DNA of 64,000 bases from Tubiluchus corallicola. Lineage: Eukaryota > Priapulida > Priapulimorpha > Priapulimorphida > Tubiluchidae. Below, in pieces: positions 48,270 through 59,321 of the stretch. Under the pieces are notes generated by a model. It saw only the letters and a program-made list of their open reading frames with translations, was not told the DNA's origin and ran no database searches. The stretch covers positions 64,001-128,000 of the forward strand of contig JAQGDQ010000554.1 in the NCBI GenBank assembly GCA_030141605.1. The letters are read 5' to 3'. Both the position numbers and the translations under genes were made by a program. Position 1 is the stretch's first letter, and each line of letters opens with the position of its first letter.

Positions 48270-49586
48270 CTAGTATGAGACTGGTAAGGCAACGCCCATT
48301 TCTTCACACACGTTTTCTATGCATTCTAACAACTGATTCATGTCTTCGGGATATATACTTCCAATGCTTCCAATCCGAAAACAGTTTTGCTTTGTAACTT
48401 TGCCTGGATAAATCACCTGACCTCGCTGACTCAGTTTAGTGTAGAACTCCTCGAAGTTGAAGTTTGGGTCATTTGGAAAGTGGTAGGATGTAATGATGTA
48501 GCCAGAGTGCGTGTCATCCAGTAGTTCACGGAATCCAAGTTCACTCATACCAGCTCGGAGTATTCGACGGTTTTTTTTATATCGTTTTGTTCGTCCTTCT
48601 ATGCCTCCTTCCAACTCCAGTTCCAGCAATGCTTGCTTGAAGGCAAGCATAGAATGCGTAGGTGGTGTAAAACGAAACTGACCATTTTGCTCCAGGCCCT
48701 CATATTGTGCAACCAAATCGAATGACAAGCTCCGACTCCACCCTTTGCAAGCTAATAATTTTTCCTTGTTGGCAATAACAAAGGAAAATCCTGGGACTCC
48801 TTCCATACACTTGTTAGCAGAACTAACCATGTACTCTATGCCAACTGCCGCTATGTCGAGAGGAACGGCTCCAAAACTGCTCATAGCATCGACAAAGTAG
48901 GAAGCTGTTGTGTATTCGTGAACAAGTTTCCCGACATCTTCTACTGGATTAATCACTCCAGTACTAGTTTCACAGTGTACAATAACCACGTTAGTGATAT
49001 CTGAGTGATTCTTTAAATAATCAGCAACCTTTAATACATCGATTTTAGTAGCTTCCGAAAAACTTATCACGTTGTGCTCAAGTTCTAATGCTGCACATAT
49101 ATTAGCCAATCTCTTCCCATAGGCTCCGTTTTCTAACACTAAAACTTTTCCCGATTTTCTTGGAACCGTTGTAGAGAACACTGCTTCTAACATAAATGTG
49201 CCACAACCTTGCAGTGGGATTGTTGTAAACATTTCATGTGATACTCCAGCAATATCTAAAATTTGGCTACGTATAAACTTCACAGTATCTACAAAAGTGA
49301 CATCCCTGGATCCGTAATCTACAAGCATTGCTTCCTTTACTGTCCTGCTAGTACTAAGTGGGCCTGGTGTAAACAAGTTCTTTTGAATGATCTTACCAGT
49401 GTCAAGATTTTCTACATGAGCTAAACTAGGCTCGTTTAAAAAGATTTGTCGCGACGTGGAGAAAGGCATGGGACCCACAGTCGCATTCAGATGTTGTCCA
49501 TGCTGAAAAAATCGGAACTTTCCAGGAGGCAACAAGAAAGACTTGCACTTTGCATGCAGTCTCAGAACAATACTCCTGCAAGCCAT
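48270..49586 (-). CDS. 2-aminoethylphosphonate-pyruvate transaminase (PhnW-like), intronless
   Basis: This class V, PLP-dependent aminotransferase interconverts 2-aminoethylphosphonate plus pyruvate with phosphonoacetaldehyde plus alanine. The 438-residue protein starts at ATG 49,586. The frame extends upstream only to a GTG and then a stop, so this is the first ATG. Diagnostic runs are NLFTPGPLSTS (about residue 70), DYGSRDVTF, LQGCGTFMLEA, VHCETSTGVINP, the cofactor Asp in VDAMSSFGAVPLD (Asp233) and the Schiff-base Lys259 in SSANKCMEGVPGF (codon 48,812-48,810). The SANK.xxGVPGF signature favours PhnW over alanine-glyoxylate or serine-pyruvate transaminases. The first ~30 residues (MACRSIVLRLHAKCKSFLLP) are basic, hydroxylated and free of acidic residues, like a mitochondrial presequence. 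There is no intron, in contrast to SARM1 beside it. Animals rich in phosphonolipids (molluscs, cnidarians) make and use this compound. Confidence 0.9.
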   Translation of the reverse strand: MACRSIVLRLHAKCKSFLLPPGKFRFFQHGQHLNATVGPMPFSTSRQIFLNEPSLAHVENLDTGKIIQKNLFTPGPLSTSRTVKEAMLVDYGSRDVTFVDTVKFIRSQILDIAGVSHEMFTTIPLQGCGTFMLEAVFSTTVPRKSGKVLVLENGAYGKRLANICAALELEHNVISFSEATKIDVLKVADYLKNHSDITNVVIVHCETSTGVINPVEDVGKLVHEYTTASYFVDAMSSFGAVPLDIAAVGIEYMVSSANKCMEGVPGFSFVIANKEKLLACKGWSRSLSFDLVAQYEGLEQNGQFRFTPPTHSMLAFKQALLELELEGGIEGRTKRYKKNRRILRAGMSELGFRELLDDTHSGYIITSYHFPNDPNFNFEEFYTKLSQRGQVIYPGKVTKQNCFRIGSIGSIYPEDMNQLLECIENVCEEMGVALPVSY

Positions 49587-51001
49587 ATCACCTGAAGCGA
49601 AGGTTTGTGCAATAATTTTCACACGGCACTTTACAAGACTAATATTGACATTTTTATACGGGATCTCCACATTTTCTTACGATTACTGGTCTTTCATATG
49701 CACGGCCGGTAATCGTTCTTATACTTATAGGGCGCGATTACTTTTTGTTTGACACTGAATGGAGCTTAACGTCTTGTACAGAACAGCTAATTCTGGACAG
49801 AAGTAACAAAGTTCACACTTCATTTCGAGTGTCTAATTAAGCCAACCGGTTCCGTCTAGTTTACCAAAGCTAAGATGGAATATCTTCACCATAGACTGTA
49901 GAATCAAATGGTAGAATGCAGATTTACGGTGATTTATGGCAATTGCACGGCGCCCTCTATACTTATCAGTAACTTGCCACCCACTCTTCATTAGGTGCAA
50001 ACCACGCACTATCACTTCTCTTACTTATTTCTTTATTTGTCGCTTCTAAATTCCGTGATGTCCATTGCAATATCGGATTCCTCTTTTGTTTAAATGAATT
50101 GAATCTTCACATACAAATAGATGCTCTGTTGTGTTAGTTTTCTTCCTCCTCATCTAAGTATTTATATTTCTGAGTCCTTTTTAATTCTCCATTTTTAACT
50201 TGAAATTTGGTTTTAGGGTTTGTTTTTTCTTCTAATTTTTGTCATTAAATAATTCGTTTAAATCTGACTTTCAATAGTTCGAATTTTGTAAAATCTTCTA
50301 CTACTTGCTGTACTGTTTCTTTAGACTCCATTCCTAAGATGACACCTACATGCGATAGCATTTCTACTTCTAAATCTGGTCCCAATAATTGTTTTGAGGT
50401 AGTTTACTGGGTCTATGATTTTATTAACAGCAACACTGCATAATATGGATCGAAACGGAGTTCCTTATTGTACCGACTCCTTTATCTGTACTTCCGCTGT
50501 GTCACCTACAGGAGTACATGTACATACTTTCAAATGGTTGGCTTTTGCATGATATGCAAATGTACTTGTTCAAAACGATAGTTGGACGTTTAAGTGTATG
50601 GTATGTTTAACCCACTTATCCTCTACACACTTAAGATTTGGTGGAAACCCGAGGCTGTAGTTTATGAGTGTGATACTGAACGATGGACATTTTCATTTGC
50701 AAAATAGGCTATTTTTAACAACAACAATAACAGCAACAAAAAATTGACGTGGAGTTTTAGATTCCGATACTCAGAGAAAAAAATCATCTTTAGATATAGA
50801 AATTGGCTAACTAAATATTCTTTATTGTGTACAGGAAAAAGTGTCGTACCATAAAATAAACTAAACGTATCCATCTCTAGAACTGACCCAGTTAGAGGCC
50901 TGAACTGTACTGAATCCAATATGAATAAAGCGGATTTTGACTTCTCGACAAAAACAAAGTCATTACAAAGTCAAAGTCAAACAAAGGATAAAAAGATTTT
51001 C
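49587..51001. other. 5' flank of the transaminase; no gene recognised
   Basis: The first ~250 bases upstream of the transaminase ATG contain a few CpG-rich spots (CACGGCCGG near 49,701, GGGCGCG near 49,731) and may include its promoter. No TATA box is obvious. The rest is AT-rich and shows nothing recognisable. Confidence 0.4.
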
Positions 51002-51190
<189 letters not shown>

Positions 51191-51999
51191 TCTTTATTCA
51201 CCAACATTAAAACAATACATGTTGTACAAAGTATGTAATTGTATATTGCATGCACGGATGGAAGCAACATATCAGTCACTCACAATTATGACTGGACTGA
51301 TAGTTGGCAGTAGCGTTCTAAGACAATAACTACATAACCAAAGTACATAATGCGAAAGCCTAAACGCTCAAAGAATATAATGGTTAACATAATCAGAAAT
51401 CAAGTCAAATTACAGCCCAAAAATGACTGAGTATAAATGATATTATTTTACCGTTTCGTGAAAATGAATTCCACATTTTGATGGTTTGTCAAAATCGTGT
51501 CAGTTGGCGTGTAATGTGATTTTTTTATCGCAAATTGTTTTATCACAACTAAAATGAAAAAGTGTAAACTTATTTAATCAGTTTTGTTGGATCAGTTCGT
51601 TCAATTACACACTTAATTATTGGTGCAGGAAAAAGTACATTTTGTTAATCTTGAAAATATTGTAACTTTTTGTTAGTCCATTTTAGTATTTGCCAATGAT
51701 AAATGTAGTCTAATAAGGTATCCTAATAAAAATTAACTTAACAACAAAGTATTTGGTGCGCTGGTTAGTTTGTGTCAAAAAGCTTCAGCATTAATATTAA
51801 GTTATGCGAATTAAATTTGAGAAAATCATGTATGCTGACAAATTATCTAAATCTGGGGCTTGTAGGCTGCTTGCTCTTGTATGGCACGAAGACCAATAAT
51901 CTGCAAAATTAATATTTACAAAGATTGTGCGCTGTTTTTATAGGGAAAACTATTTAAGAAGAATGTTCAGCAGAAAGAGTGTACTCATCTCGTAGTAGT
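51191..51999. other. Intergenic DNA
   Basis: AT-rich, no gene, RNA or repeat recognised. Confidence 0.5.
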
Positions 52000-52240
52000 A
52001 GTGTAGTCTAGTGGTAAGGCATCCGCTTGCCGTCTGTGAGGTCGTGAGTTCGATACTGCGGCCGGTCATACCAAAGACTTTACAAATGGTACCTGGCGCG
52101 CCGAATTTAAAGTAAAAGCGGGTGCAATAATGTTTCTGTTAGGTAGGTGTAGATTTGTTATTTACAGTCGTCCAAAATCTCTTTGAGCTCATGTTGCTTG
52201 TAATCCAACAACCGAGTTTAAATATTATTATTACTAAAGT
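52000..52240 (+). mobile_element. tRNA-derived SINE
   Basis: The head has a pol III A box, TAGTCTAGTGGTAAGG (52,004-52,019), and a B box, GAGTTCGATACTGC (from 52,046), spaced as in a tRNA. It is followed by a non-tRNA body (GGTCATACCAAAGACTT, then ATGGTACCTGG) and an AT-rich end at about 52,220-52,235. Acceptor and anticodon stems do not close, so it is not a functional tRNA gene. Short (AGT)n runs lie on both sides (51,993 and 52,239) and may be the target site. The body motif recurs in SINEs of several marine invertebrates as far as I recall; this is not checked. Confidence 0.75.
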
Positions 52241-52299
52241 AGTAGTAGTAGTAGTAGCAGTAATTCATAAGTTTTGTGCCTACTGTCCCGTCTAGTTCC

Positions 52300-52905
52300 A
52301 CATAGCATATATTATCTTCGTTCTATAGTTTGCAGATGACACCTGTGTAATAATTGTCTCACAAGTGTGTTGAAACTTTATATAAAATTGTCAAAGAGAC
52401 GATTAATTTGTCTAACTGAAATGTTGGCTAAACATAGTACCCAATGGTACTATGTACTTAATTTGTCTAACTGAAATGTTGGCTAAACATAGTACCCAAT
52501 GGACGTGTCGTAGAACAAGTTGTTAAAACAAAGTTTCTTGGAGTAATAGTAGATGAATCATGAACATATACATGTAGATTATATTTGTTCTAAATCTCTG
52601 AACATAAGCAGCTTAACATTTTAAAAGTTAATGATATTCTATGAACGACAGTTGCCTGTTTTATTCACAAACGTTTTAATGCTTCTTAACATTTCGCTAG
52701 CTTATTTGCAAGCAACAACACACTTTATATGTAAAAACACTAGGCAGTTCAATAATTATCATATTCCGAAAGTAAAAATTGACCTTACGAAACATTTATC
52801 AGGGTTATCAGGATTTTATTTTATGGCAAAACTTGCCATGTAATGTCAAAGATGAGTTTTAAAAAGAGAAGATGAAAATTATACTATAATATTTTTATAA
52901 TGTTG
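52300..52905 (+). mobile_element. Decayed LINE reverse-transcriptase fragment with internal 45-bp duplication
   Basis: The + strand reads FADDT at 52,329, the RT catalytic motif. QVVKTKFLGVIVDES follows at about 52,515-52,560 and NTRQFNNYHIPKVKIDLTKH at about 52,735-52,800, then LSGLSGFYF in place of the usual F.GP.xWN. Stops and frameshifts separate these, so the copy is inactive. A 45-bp segment starting TTAATTTGTCTAACTGAAAT is present twice, at 52,403-52,447 and 52,458-52,502, without a difference. The fragment begins within 100 bases of the SINE end. Confidence 0.75.
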
Positions 52906-54153
52906 AATAACATATATCATGCATTTTTTCATTATTGGAACATTTTTTATTTTAGTAAATTTGGTCTTATAAGTCTGGTGACGTCGTGACCAGTCATAAT
53001 TATTTAATTTGTATGATGAAGATGATGTATTTTGTTGATCAGAAGCGTATTTTCATTTCAAATTTTTATTATTTACTGGCGCCTTCATTTTCGTTTTTAT
53101 TTATTTATTTATTCTTATTTACATATATATTGTTACCGCGCCATTTATATGCATTGAAATGAAAAAATGAATGCCGGCATGCATTACTGAATGTAAATGA
53201 ATTATTGAATTACCTAGTTACGCAAAAGGTCAGTGACGCAGAGCAGAAATATTGGAAAATTATAAGTTGTTTGAATACAACTTTTTAGCGTTTGGTCGTC
53301 TAACCTGTCACACGAGAAAAGTATGTTAACATAGTAGTATGCTAACTTTAGGTGTCTGTGCTGCACGATGTATAGAGGATGCTTATTAACCATTAAAGTA
53401 AATGAAAATATAAATTGGTACCGATTGTGGTGTTATTTACCTGAAAAAGGGATTCGGCTTAGCACGGCAAACATTTTTTCTACGAATAATAACAGCATTT
53501 TATGATAAATCAAATATGGGAAAACGCTGTCGCAGCTGGAATCAACAACTGTTGCTTGGGTACATACTTACTCTCTTGGCTTCAAAGTGCATATACTCAA
53601 TTAGATAACTTCCATTCTTGCGAGGTACCTATACTACTTTGTTATTCGGTGTTACAATCGGGAATCAACAAAAAAGAATAACGTACAGGTTTTAAAGAAA
53701 AAATTCGGTACAAAAATCTTTGCTAATAGTGAAATATGTGGCGTTTATTGATTATTATTTGTTTATTTATTAATAACATTTATAAAATATACGGAATTTT
53801 ATAAAAGATAAAACTGTATAAGCTCTTACGCCATCATATGTTGTGAAGTGGCAATTATGGTTAGGTCAAATAGTCTACTCATGTGCAACACACAGCGATA
53901 AGAATCGCAAAATAAAGCCGAACCCTTTCAATACAATACAGTCAATGTCTTGAACTTGATAGAGGTATCAAACTGGTGTGCTTGTACTCTAAGAGAGGCC
54001 TCGCAAAAGATTTATATATATGTGAGAAGTGAGAATCACGCGTCGGCTACGATTGCTCTACAGGGCTTTTATCCATAGTTAAACGTTACCATTCATCTCA
54101 TGTTAGAGAAGCTCGAAAATAAAAACGCACAGTAAACAGAAAATTCTTCTGAA
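52906..54153. other. Upstream region of the GT31 gene
   Basis: AT-rich, no exon recognised. TTTATATATATG at 54,011-54,022 could be a TATA element about 130 bp before the ATG at 54,154. There is no other promoter evidence. Confidence 0.3.
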
Positions 54154-55149
54154 ATGATCCGGACAAACTTAACGACAAGAAAATTCGTTTTACCGACATT
54201 CATAACTTGTGTTGTGTTTTTGTTACGCTGTTACGAAATTTTCCAAAAATCCATTGTCATCAAAACTTCTAACATAACAGAATGTTTAGTTGGTGACAAA
54301 ATCTTTAAGTACACGTTGCCCTTCGGTTTTAAATGCGGGAGTGAAACATTACTCATAATAATAGTGGAGTCGCATGTGGAAGATTTCGATGGTCGCGAGG
54401 TGGTCAGGACAACATGGGGTGGTTTTCTGAAGCAAAGGAAAGATGTGGAACTGTTGTTCATCGTCGGTCAGGCTAAAAGTGCCAAACGATCAAAAACGAA
54501 CGTAGAAATTGAAATGTTAAAATTTGGTGATTTAGTAGTGACTAACATCGAGGAAAATTATCGTAGCTTGGTGCTAAAAAGCATCTTGATGCTACATGTT
54601 GTCTCTAAACAATGTCAAGAAGCTATGTTCTTAATGAAGTGTGATGCTGACGTTTATGTCAATTCTGACGTTTTGATAAACCATGTTTCAAAACTGCAAC
54701 GCAACACAATTTCTGGGTATGTCCTGAAAGGGGCAATTCCTAAAAGAAACATATTTAAACGCGGATTTGTGTCGAAAAGAGAATGGCCAAAGAAGTTATT
54801 TCCCACATACGCCATTGGAGCCGGGTATATCATCAGTATGGATTTGGTGTCATCGTTATACGATGCTTCCCGGCATAGGATACCTGTCCCAGCCGAGGAC
54901 GTTTACGTTACAGGAATTCTCCCAACTCGAATATGGCCGGAAAGTTATCCAACCTTCGTTCCGGCAAATAATTTGATTGTTACTCAAATTTTTACTGTTC
55001 GTAACATTAGTGTAAAAGATACAATGATTGTCCATTGCTCCGGCAGAAGTAGTTTACTCGAAGAATTTTGGCTCAAGGGCAATACGCTTATCATGAATAA
55101 GGTGTTAGAAGAGAAATATAGACTTTATTATACACAGCAAGAGCATTAA
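54154..55149 (+). CDS. Beta-1,3-galactosyltransferase-like glycosyltransferase (GT31), single exon
   Basis: This 331-residue type II membrane protein starts at ATG 54,154. It has a short cytoplasmic end, a signal anchor at about residues 11-26 (FVLPTFITCVVFLL) and a luminal catalytic domain. GT31 motifs appear in order: REVVRTTWG (81-89), LLFIVGQ (100-106), EENYRSLVLKS (133-143), the metal-binding DxD as KCDADVYVN (162-170), WPKKLFPTYAIGAGYIIS (211-228) and AEDVYVTG (247-254). Family members transfer Gal or GlcNAc in beta-1,3 linkage to glycoproteins or glycolipids in the Golgi. Acceptor and donor cannot be told from sequence. The motif is D-A-D-V where most relatives have D-D-D-V; the metal-binding first and third Asp remain. 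A single coding exon is normal for this family. Confidence 0.9.
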   Translation: MIRTNLTTRKFVLPTFITCVVFLLRCYEIFQKSIVIKTSNITECLVGDKIFKYTLPFGFKCGSETLLIIIVESHVEDFDGREVVRTTWGGFLKQRKDVELLFIVGQAKSAKRSKTNVEIEMLKFGDLVVTNIEENYRSLVLKSILMLHVVSKQCQEAMFLMKCDADVYVNSDVLINHVSKLQRNTISGYVLKGAIPKRNIFKRGFVSKREWPKKLFPTYAIGAGYIISMDLVSSLYDASRHRIPVPAEDVYVTGILPTRIWPESYPTFVPANNLIVTQIFTVRNISVKDTMIVHCSGRSSLLEEFWLKGNTLIMNKVLEEKYRLYYTQQEH

Positions 55150-56299
55150 CTGTGGTTCAGTGATTTTTAATTAGTCACATTCGAGTAAAGATATAATTTT
55201 TTGCAATGTAAGTTAAAAATTACTTTAAATCAATTGGTATTTCTTCTGGAATGGCGGAACGTTACTTTGAGGGGAAGTTAGCCTTTTTTCTCACTCTCAC
55301 CGCACAGGACTGGTATCTAGATGACATTAGAGAATCAGTAAGACCATGGACAATTTTCAGAAGAGCAACAAGATGCGAAAATTCTGAATGTTTCGGCGTC
55401 TAAATGCGTTTTGGCACGTGTTAAGTGAAGATTTTATTCAGCTAAAAACTCGAAACCATTGAATGTTGGTGTCAAATAGATTATCAGTGCAAATTGCTCA
55501 AGACATTGTGGTGGTGCACGATAAACTTTCTATTTTCAAAAAAAGGTGAGACTTGAAAGTATCAGCTAGCGTGACAGAAATGCAATTTTAGTTTACTGTA
55601 TACTCGTGTGATTATGCTGTTGACTTGTTTTAATTGATTTAATGAAAATATTTATATATTATTGTTGCAGTACAAAGAACCTAAGTGTACGTGCAGACAC
55701 GTATGTTTAATTTGCGCTAACAGTGTAGTAAATGGTTTCGCCATTAGCTTCAAGCAATATTGTTAACACCCTTAATGCTTCTAGACAAGTCCCGTTTCGT
55801 TAAACTTTAAACTTTGTTTGAATTCTTTCAAAGTTCCATTAATTTTTGTCTGTTTCAGTCCCTTTTACATCATTTCATATGTTTTTATATGTTTTGTAAC
55901 GTACACTGTGTACCATTTTCACGTACAACCTATTATCTTAATTTGTGAATGCAGTCATCTGCAGATATACTTATTTAATCACATGTTACCGCTAATTGTA
56001 ACTGCTAAATTCACTATCGGCTGTTTGTATGCGTGACTTCTATACACTGAGGCTGAGCTCTTGAATTGACGCTGAGACTTTAATCTTGAGTAATTCGTAA
56101 CCCATAAACAAGCTTACACAAAATGACCGCTAGCGAATAAGAATTAAAGTTGCTTGTAAATATAACGCAGAGTTGGTCAAGCAGTTGGTCAACGTGTTTG
56201 AACGTCACCTGTGTTTGACCCAAGCACGTAGATTAGGCGCTGCTGTAGTTAATTTTTTCATTAAGCTCTAAGGTCTTCTCAGACCTCTGTTAGATTTTC
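55150..56299. other. 3' flank of the GT31 gene, no gene recognised
   Basis: AT-rich DNA; open frames such as 55,818-56,036 have no family motif. Confidence 0.5.
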
Positions 56300-56850
56300 A
56301 TAAATAATAATAATTTATTGGATATTTAAAATGCATTGACATTAAAAAGCAGAAGTGCATTTTACATACATGAACAAACAGTACGTGCATAATTGACTAT
56401 TATAGACAGAGCTAAATTTGAAATTCCTGTGTATAAAAATCACTAGAAATCAGCCGAAAAGCCAGTACTTTAAGTCAGTATTAAATTTTTATTTAATTAA
56501 AAAGACTTTTTTTGTAAAAATAAGTTTTAAGAAAGGATTTGAACTTTTGTCAATATTAGTCATTTTATGTGCACGAATTGGCCAATTGTTCCAAAATTTT
56601 GGTGCTGCTATGCAAAAACTATTAGATCCATACGTGACTAGATTATAACACGATACAACAAGTGTCGATGAACTAATTGATCTAAAATTAGCTAAATTAC
56701 GTCCTTTACATAAATACTATGATATTTATACGTGACTAGATTATAACACGGTACAACAATTGTCGGCGAACTCATTGACCTAGGATTAGTTAGATTACGT
56801 CTGGACAGGCAACAAGATTTATGGGATAAAATTTATTTACCAAAAAATAA
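56300..56850 (-). mobile_element. LINE 3' end (minus strand) with a 98-bp internal tandem duplication
   Basis: On the minus strand from about 56,655 a frame reads YNLVTYGSNSFCIAAPKFWN, then NWPIRAHKMTNIDKSSNPFL, and ends TKKVFLIK before a stop. This is the classic C-terminus of CR1/L2-like LINE RTs (YGxxSFxxAAPKLWNxLP). The strand finishes in AATAAATTATTATTATT at about 56,305-56,321, the 3' tail. The segment starting TACGTGACTAGATTATAACA occurs at 56,631 and again at 56,729, so about 98 bp is duplicated in tandem at lower identity further in. Confidence 0.75.
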
Positions 56851-57539
56851 AAAGACAAGTTTCTGCACCTAAGCTGACCTAAATTATATATTAGAAGGAA
56901 TTAAAGTTCTTGATGAATGTGATGGCAGAGACATTCATTTGTGTTGCAAAAAATTTGGACAGCCTTCCAAAATGTCCCTCAGAAGAGATCACCATGTGTT
57001 ATGTAGTTCACAGACTATCGAAACTAGAAAACAAGTGAATTCGTCTTTAGAGGTGCACATCGCTTCCCATCATGGCCTTGCCCTACAGAAATTATGAATT
57101 TGGATTAAATAATGTCTTCATTATCCTATTGAGTTTTGATAGGCTGGTGATCAATTTAGACTCAAATTCTTCAGATAAAATTAAATGCCAACACCAACTT
57201 GCTTAAAGTAGTGTTGGTATTTCTTTTTAATGACAATTTTTAAAAAAGCTTATACATTCTTAATGTCTCACTAAACGATTAAAAAGTTTGGAAATGCTGT
57301 TGTAAATAACCGGGTTTATTGGCTTTTGGATAATACGGTTATTAGGCATGACTACCATTATGTCACTGGCAAATGAGAGATTATAATTCCAAAACGTAAT
57401 GAAATTAACAAAATGTGTTGAACATGCATAGGTTACAACATAAATGCATATACTTACAAAACTACAGCTTAACAATACATTGCCCCCTCCCCAAACGGAA
57501 CGTAATGTGTGATTAATGCAAAATTAGTTTATATGAATA

Positions 57540-57880
57540 TCTCTATATTTTTAACTAATTTCCATGTTGTCTTTTTATGTTTTGTATGAAAAACTTCTTT
57601 GATGGATAATTTCGTAAACAGTTTGATTGTGTTAATAATTGCAAATTGGGTTCATTGATTTTCTGTCAACACTGTTCAGCATGAGCTTTGGATAGACGAC
57701 TTTCTACTGATTTATGCTTACAGATCCGTATGCCAAGTTGTCCGGATGTTTGGCCAATGTATGTCATGCAACAATTGTCGCATTTGAACAGATAAACTAC
57801 GCCAGCTTTACCCAAAAAACCTTTCAAAGTAATTCGGCATAATTATAAATTTTTGGTGTTAACAAACACTGGCTTTAGAC
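57540..57880 (-). mobile_element. Penelope-like retroelement remnant: GIY-YIG endonuclease domain
   Basis: On the minus strand a frame reads GKAGVVYLFKCDNCCMTYIG and continues QTSGQLGIRICKHK (YIGQT codons at 57,761-57,747). GVVYxxxC..C...YIGQTxxxLxxRxxxHK is the GIY-YIG endonuclease with its preceding Cys pair, as carried C-terminally by Penelope-like elements. Further on, in another frame, LFTKLSIKEVFHTKH fits the end of that domain. A stop and a frameshift mark it as dead. The RT part is not recognised next to it. Confidence 0.75.
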
Positions 57881-58239
57881 TAATATCTCTAGAACTTGTG
57901 CAAGTTTCAACATATTTTGTCAATTTTATCTTTAGTCATTGCGTTTTACCGCCAGTAGAGTTAGTCAAGTAAGTCTGTGAAGTTTGGTAGCAAACGTAAT
58001 TTATTCAAGGTCAGCATATTTCTGCAATTTTCTCAAATTCGTTACATTTGCAATCACAAACTAAAGTAGCTATTTCTCAGTTCTTTTTAACATGCAAGCA
58101 TAATTAAGTAAGGAGCAAGTGGGAAGTGGTGATGACAAGCCACTGGCATAGTAGAGTCTATTTTTTACTGGATTACTGCTGTGTTTTCCTTTCTTGAGGA
58201 CAGACTTCTTTTATTTTAGAATTCTGTCTTCAGTAGACG
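57881..58239. other. Intergenic or repeat-derived DNA
   Basis: May contain more of the Penelope-like element on the minus strand; nothing recognisable remains. Confidence 0.4.
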
Positions 58240-59090
58240 TAATGGGCAAATTTGCAATTTGGGCTTAAATGCACGATATCCACTACTATATGTACCATGA
58301 TATTAAAAGAAACCGCTAAATATTACATACAAAATGGCTCTAGAGTCTATTGTGCTTTACTTGACGCTTCTAAAGCATTCATAAATTACTGTAAATTTTT
58401 CAAGCTTCTAGTTCAGAAAAATCTTCCTGCTAATATAGTCAAATGGTTATTAAATATGTATAAGAACTAGCAAATATGTTTATCGTAGCATAATATACCA
58501 AATCTGGATTTTTTTACTTGTACCAACGGGGTAAGACAGGGTGCTGTCTTATTTGGCGTGTACTTAGATGAAGTATTATGTAAACTGCGGGATTCTAAAA
58601 TTGGATGTATGGTGGGTAACAGGTGCTGTGACAGTGTCGCATATGCTGAGGATTTAGGTCTGTTGGCTCCGAATATACGGGCTCTTCAGCCATGTTAAAA
58701 ATTTCTGAAAAGTATGCTAGAAATTCTGATATCGATTTCGTAAATATAAGTCGTCACAAAGTAAAGAGCAAATGTATAATTTTCTATTCTCATAAGAATG
58801 TTCTCTGCAACTTACATCCCATACTAAAACTCAATAACAAACTGATGTCTTTTTGCGACAAAGTGTTGCACTTGGTACCACACTGATATCTAATTTGTCG
58901 GTAACGCTAAAATTCTATGTAAACGTGGAGATTTCATTTGTCGTGCAAACAGTGTTATATGTGACTTCTCGTTTCTTAATAGCTGTATTAAGACTAAAAT
59001 ATTTCAATTGTACTGTCATAGCTTTCATGGTTCGCAAAATATTTCACCTATTCTTTCAAATACTGGAGTTTTAAATGAGTATATTTTAGA
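58240..59090 (+). mobile_element. Decayed LINE reverse-transcriptase core (+ strand)
   Basis: The + strand reads QFGLKCTISTTICTMILKE and VYCALLDASKAF from 58,252, then CTNGVRQGAVLFGVYLDEVL at about 58,520-58,575 and SVAYAEDLGLLAPN near 58,640-58,675 (catalytic YADD now YAED). KVLHLV..TLISN follows near 58,860 and CRANSVICDFSFLNSCIKTK near 58,935-58,995. These are consecutive RT motifs of one LINE, spread over several frames with stops. It differs from the copies at 23.3 and 52.3 kb in its motif wording, so it belongs to another family. Confidence 0.85.
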
Positions 59091-59321
59091 AGAGCGATAA
59101 GCCAGGTTCATTTGTTGTTTCACTGAATCTTTTATTTTTATCGTCTAAATTTCACAAGTAATTTCATCCTGTGCATGAACCAATGTAGGGATGATGAACC
59201 AATGATGTATCCAAGTTTACGCAATTTATGTTTTACAATAACCCAGTATTTGTAAAATTTATCCAATTTGTCCTGGTTTTAGGCTGATGATACAAAGAGA
59301 AACTTTTTTATATAAATATAT

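Noticed and set aside
49587-49670. 28-codon N-terminal extension of the transaminase starting at GTG
   Set aside because: GTG is not a usual animal start. The first ATG in frame is at 49,586 and is followed by a presequence-like stretch.
52000-52075. Functional tRNA gene
   Set aside because: A and B boxes are present but the acceptor and anticodon stems do not pair, and a SINE-like body follows.
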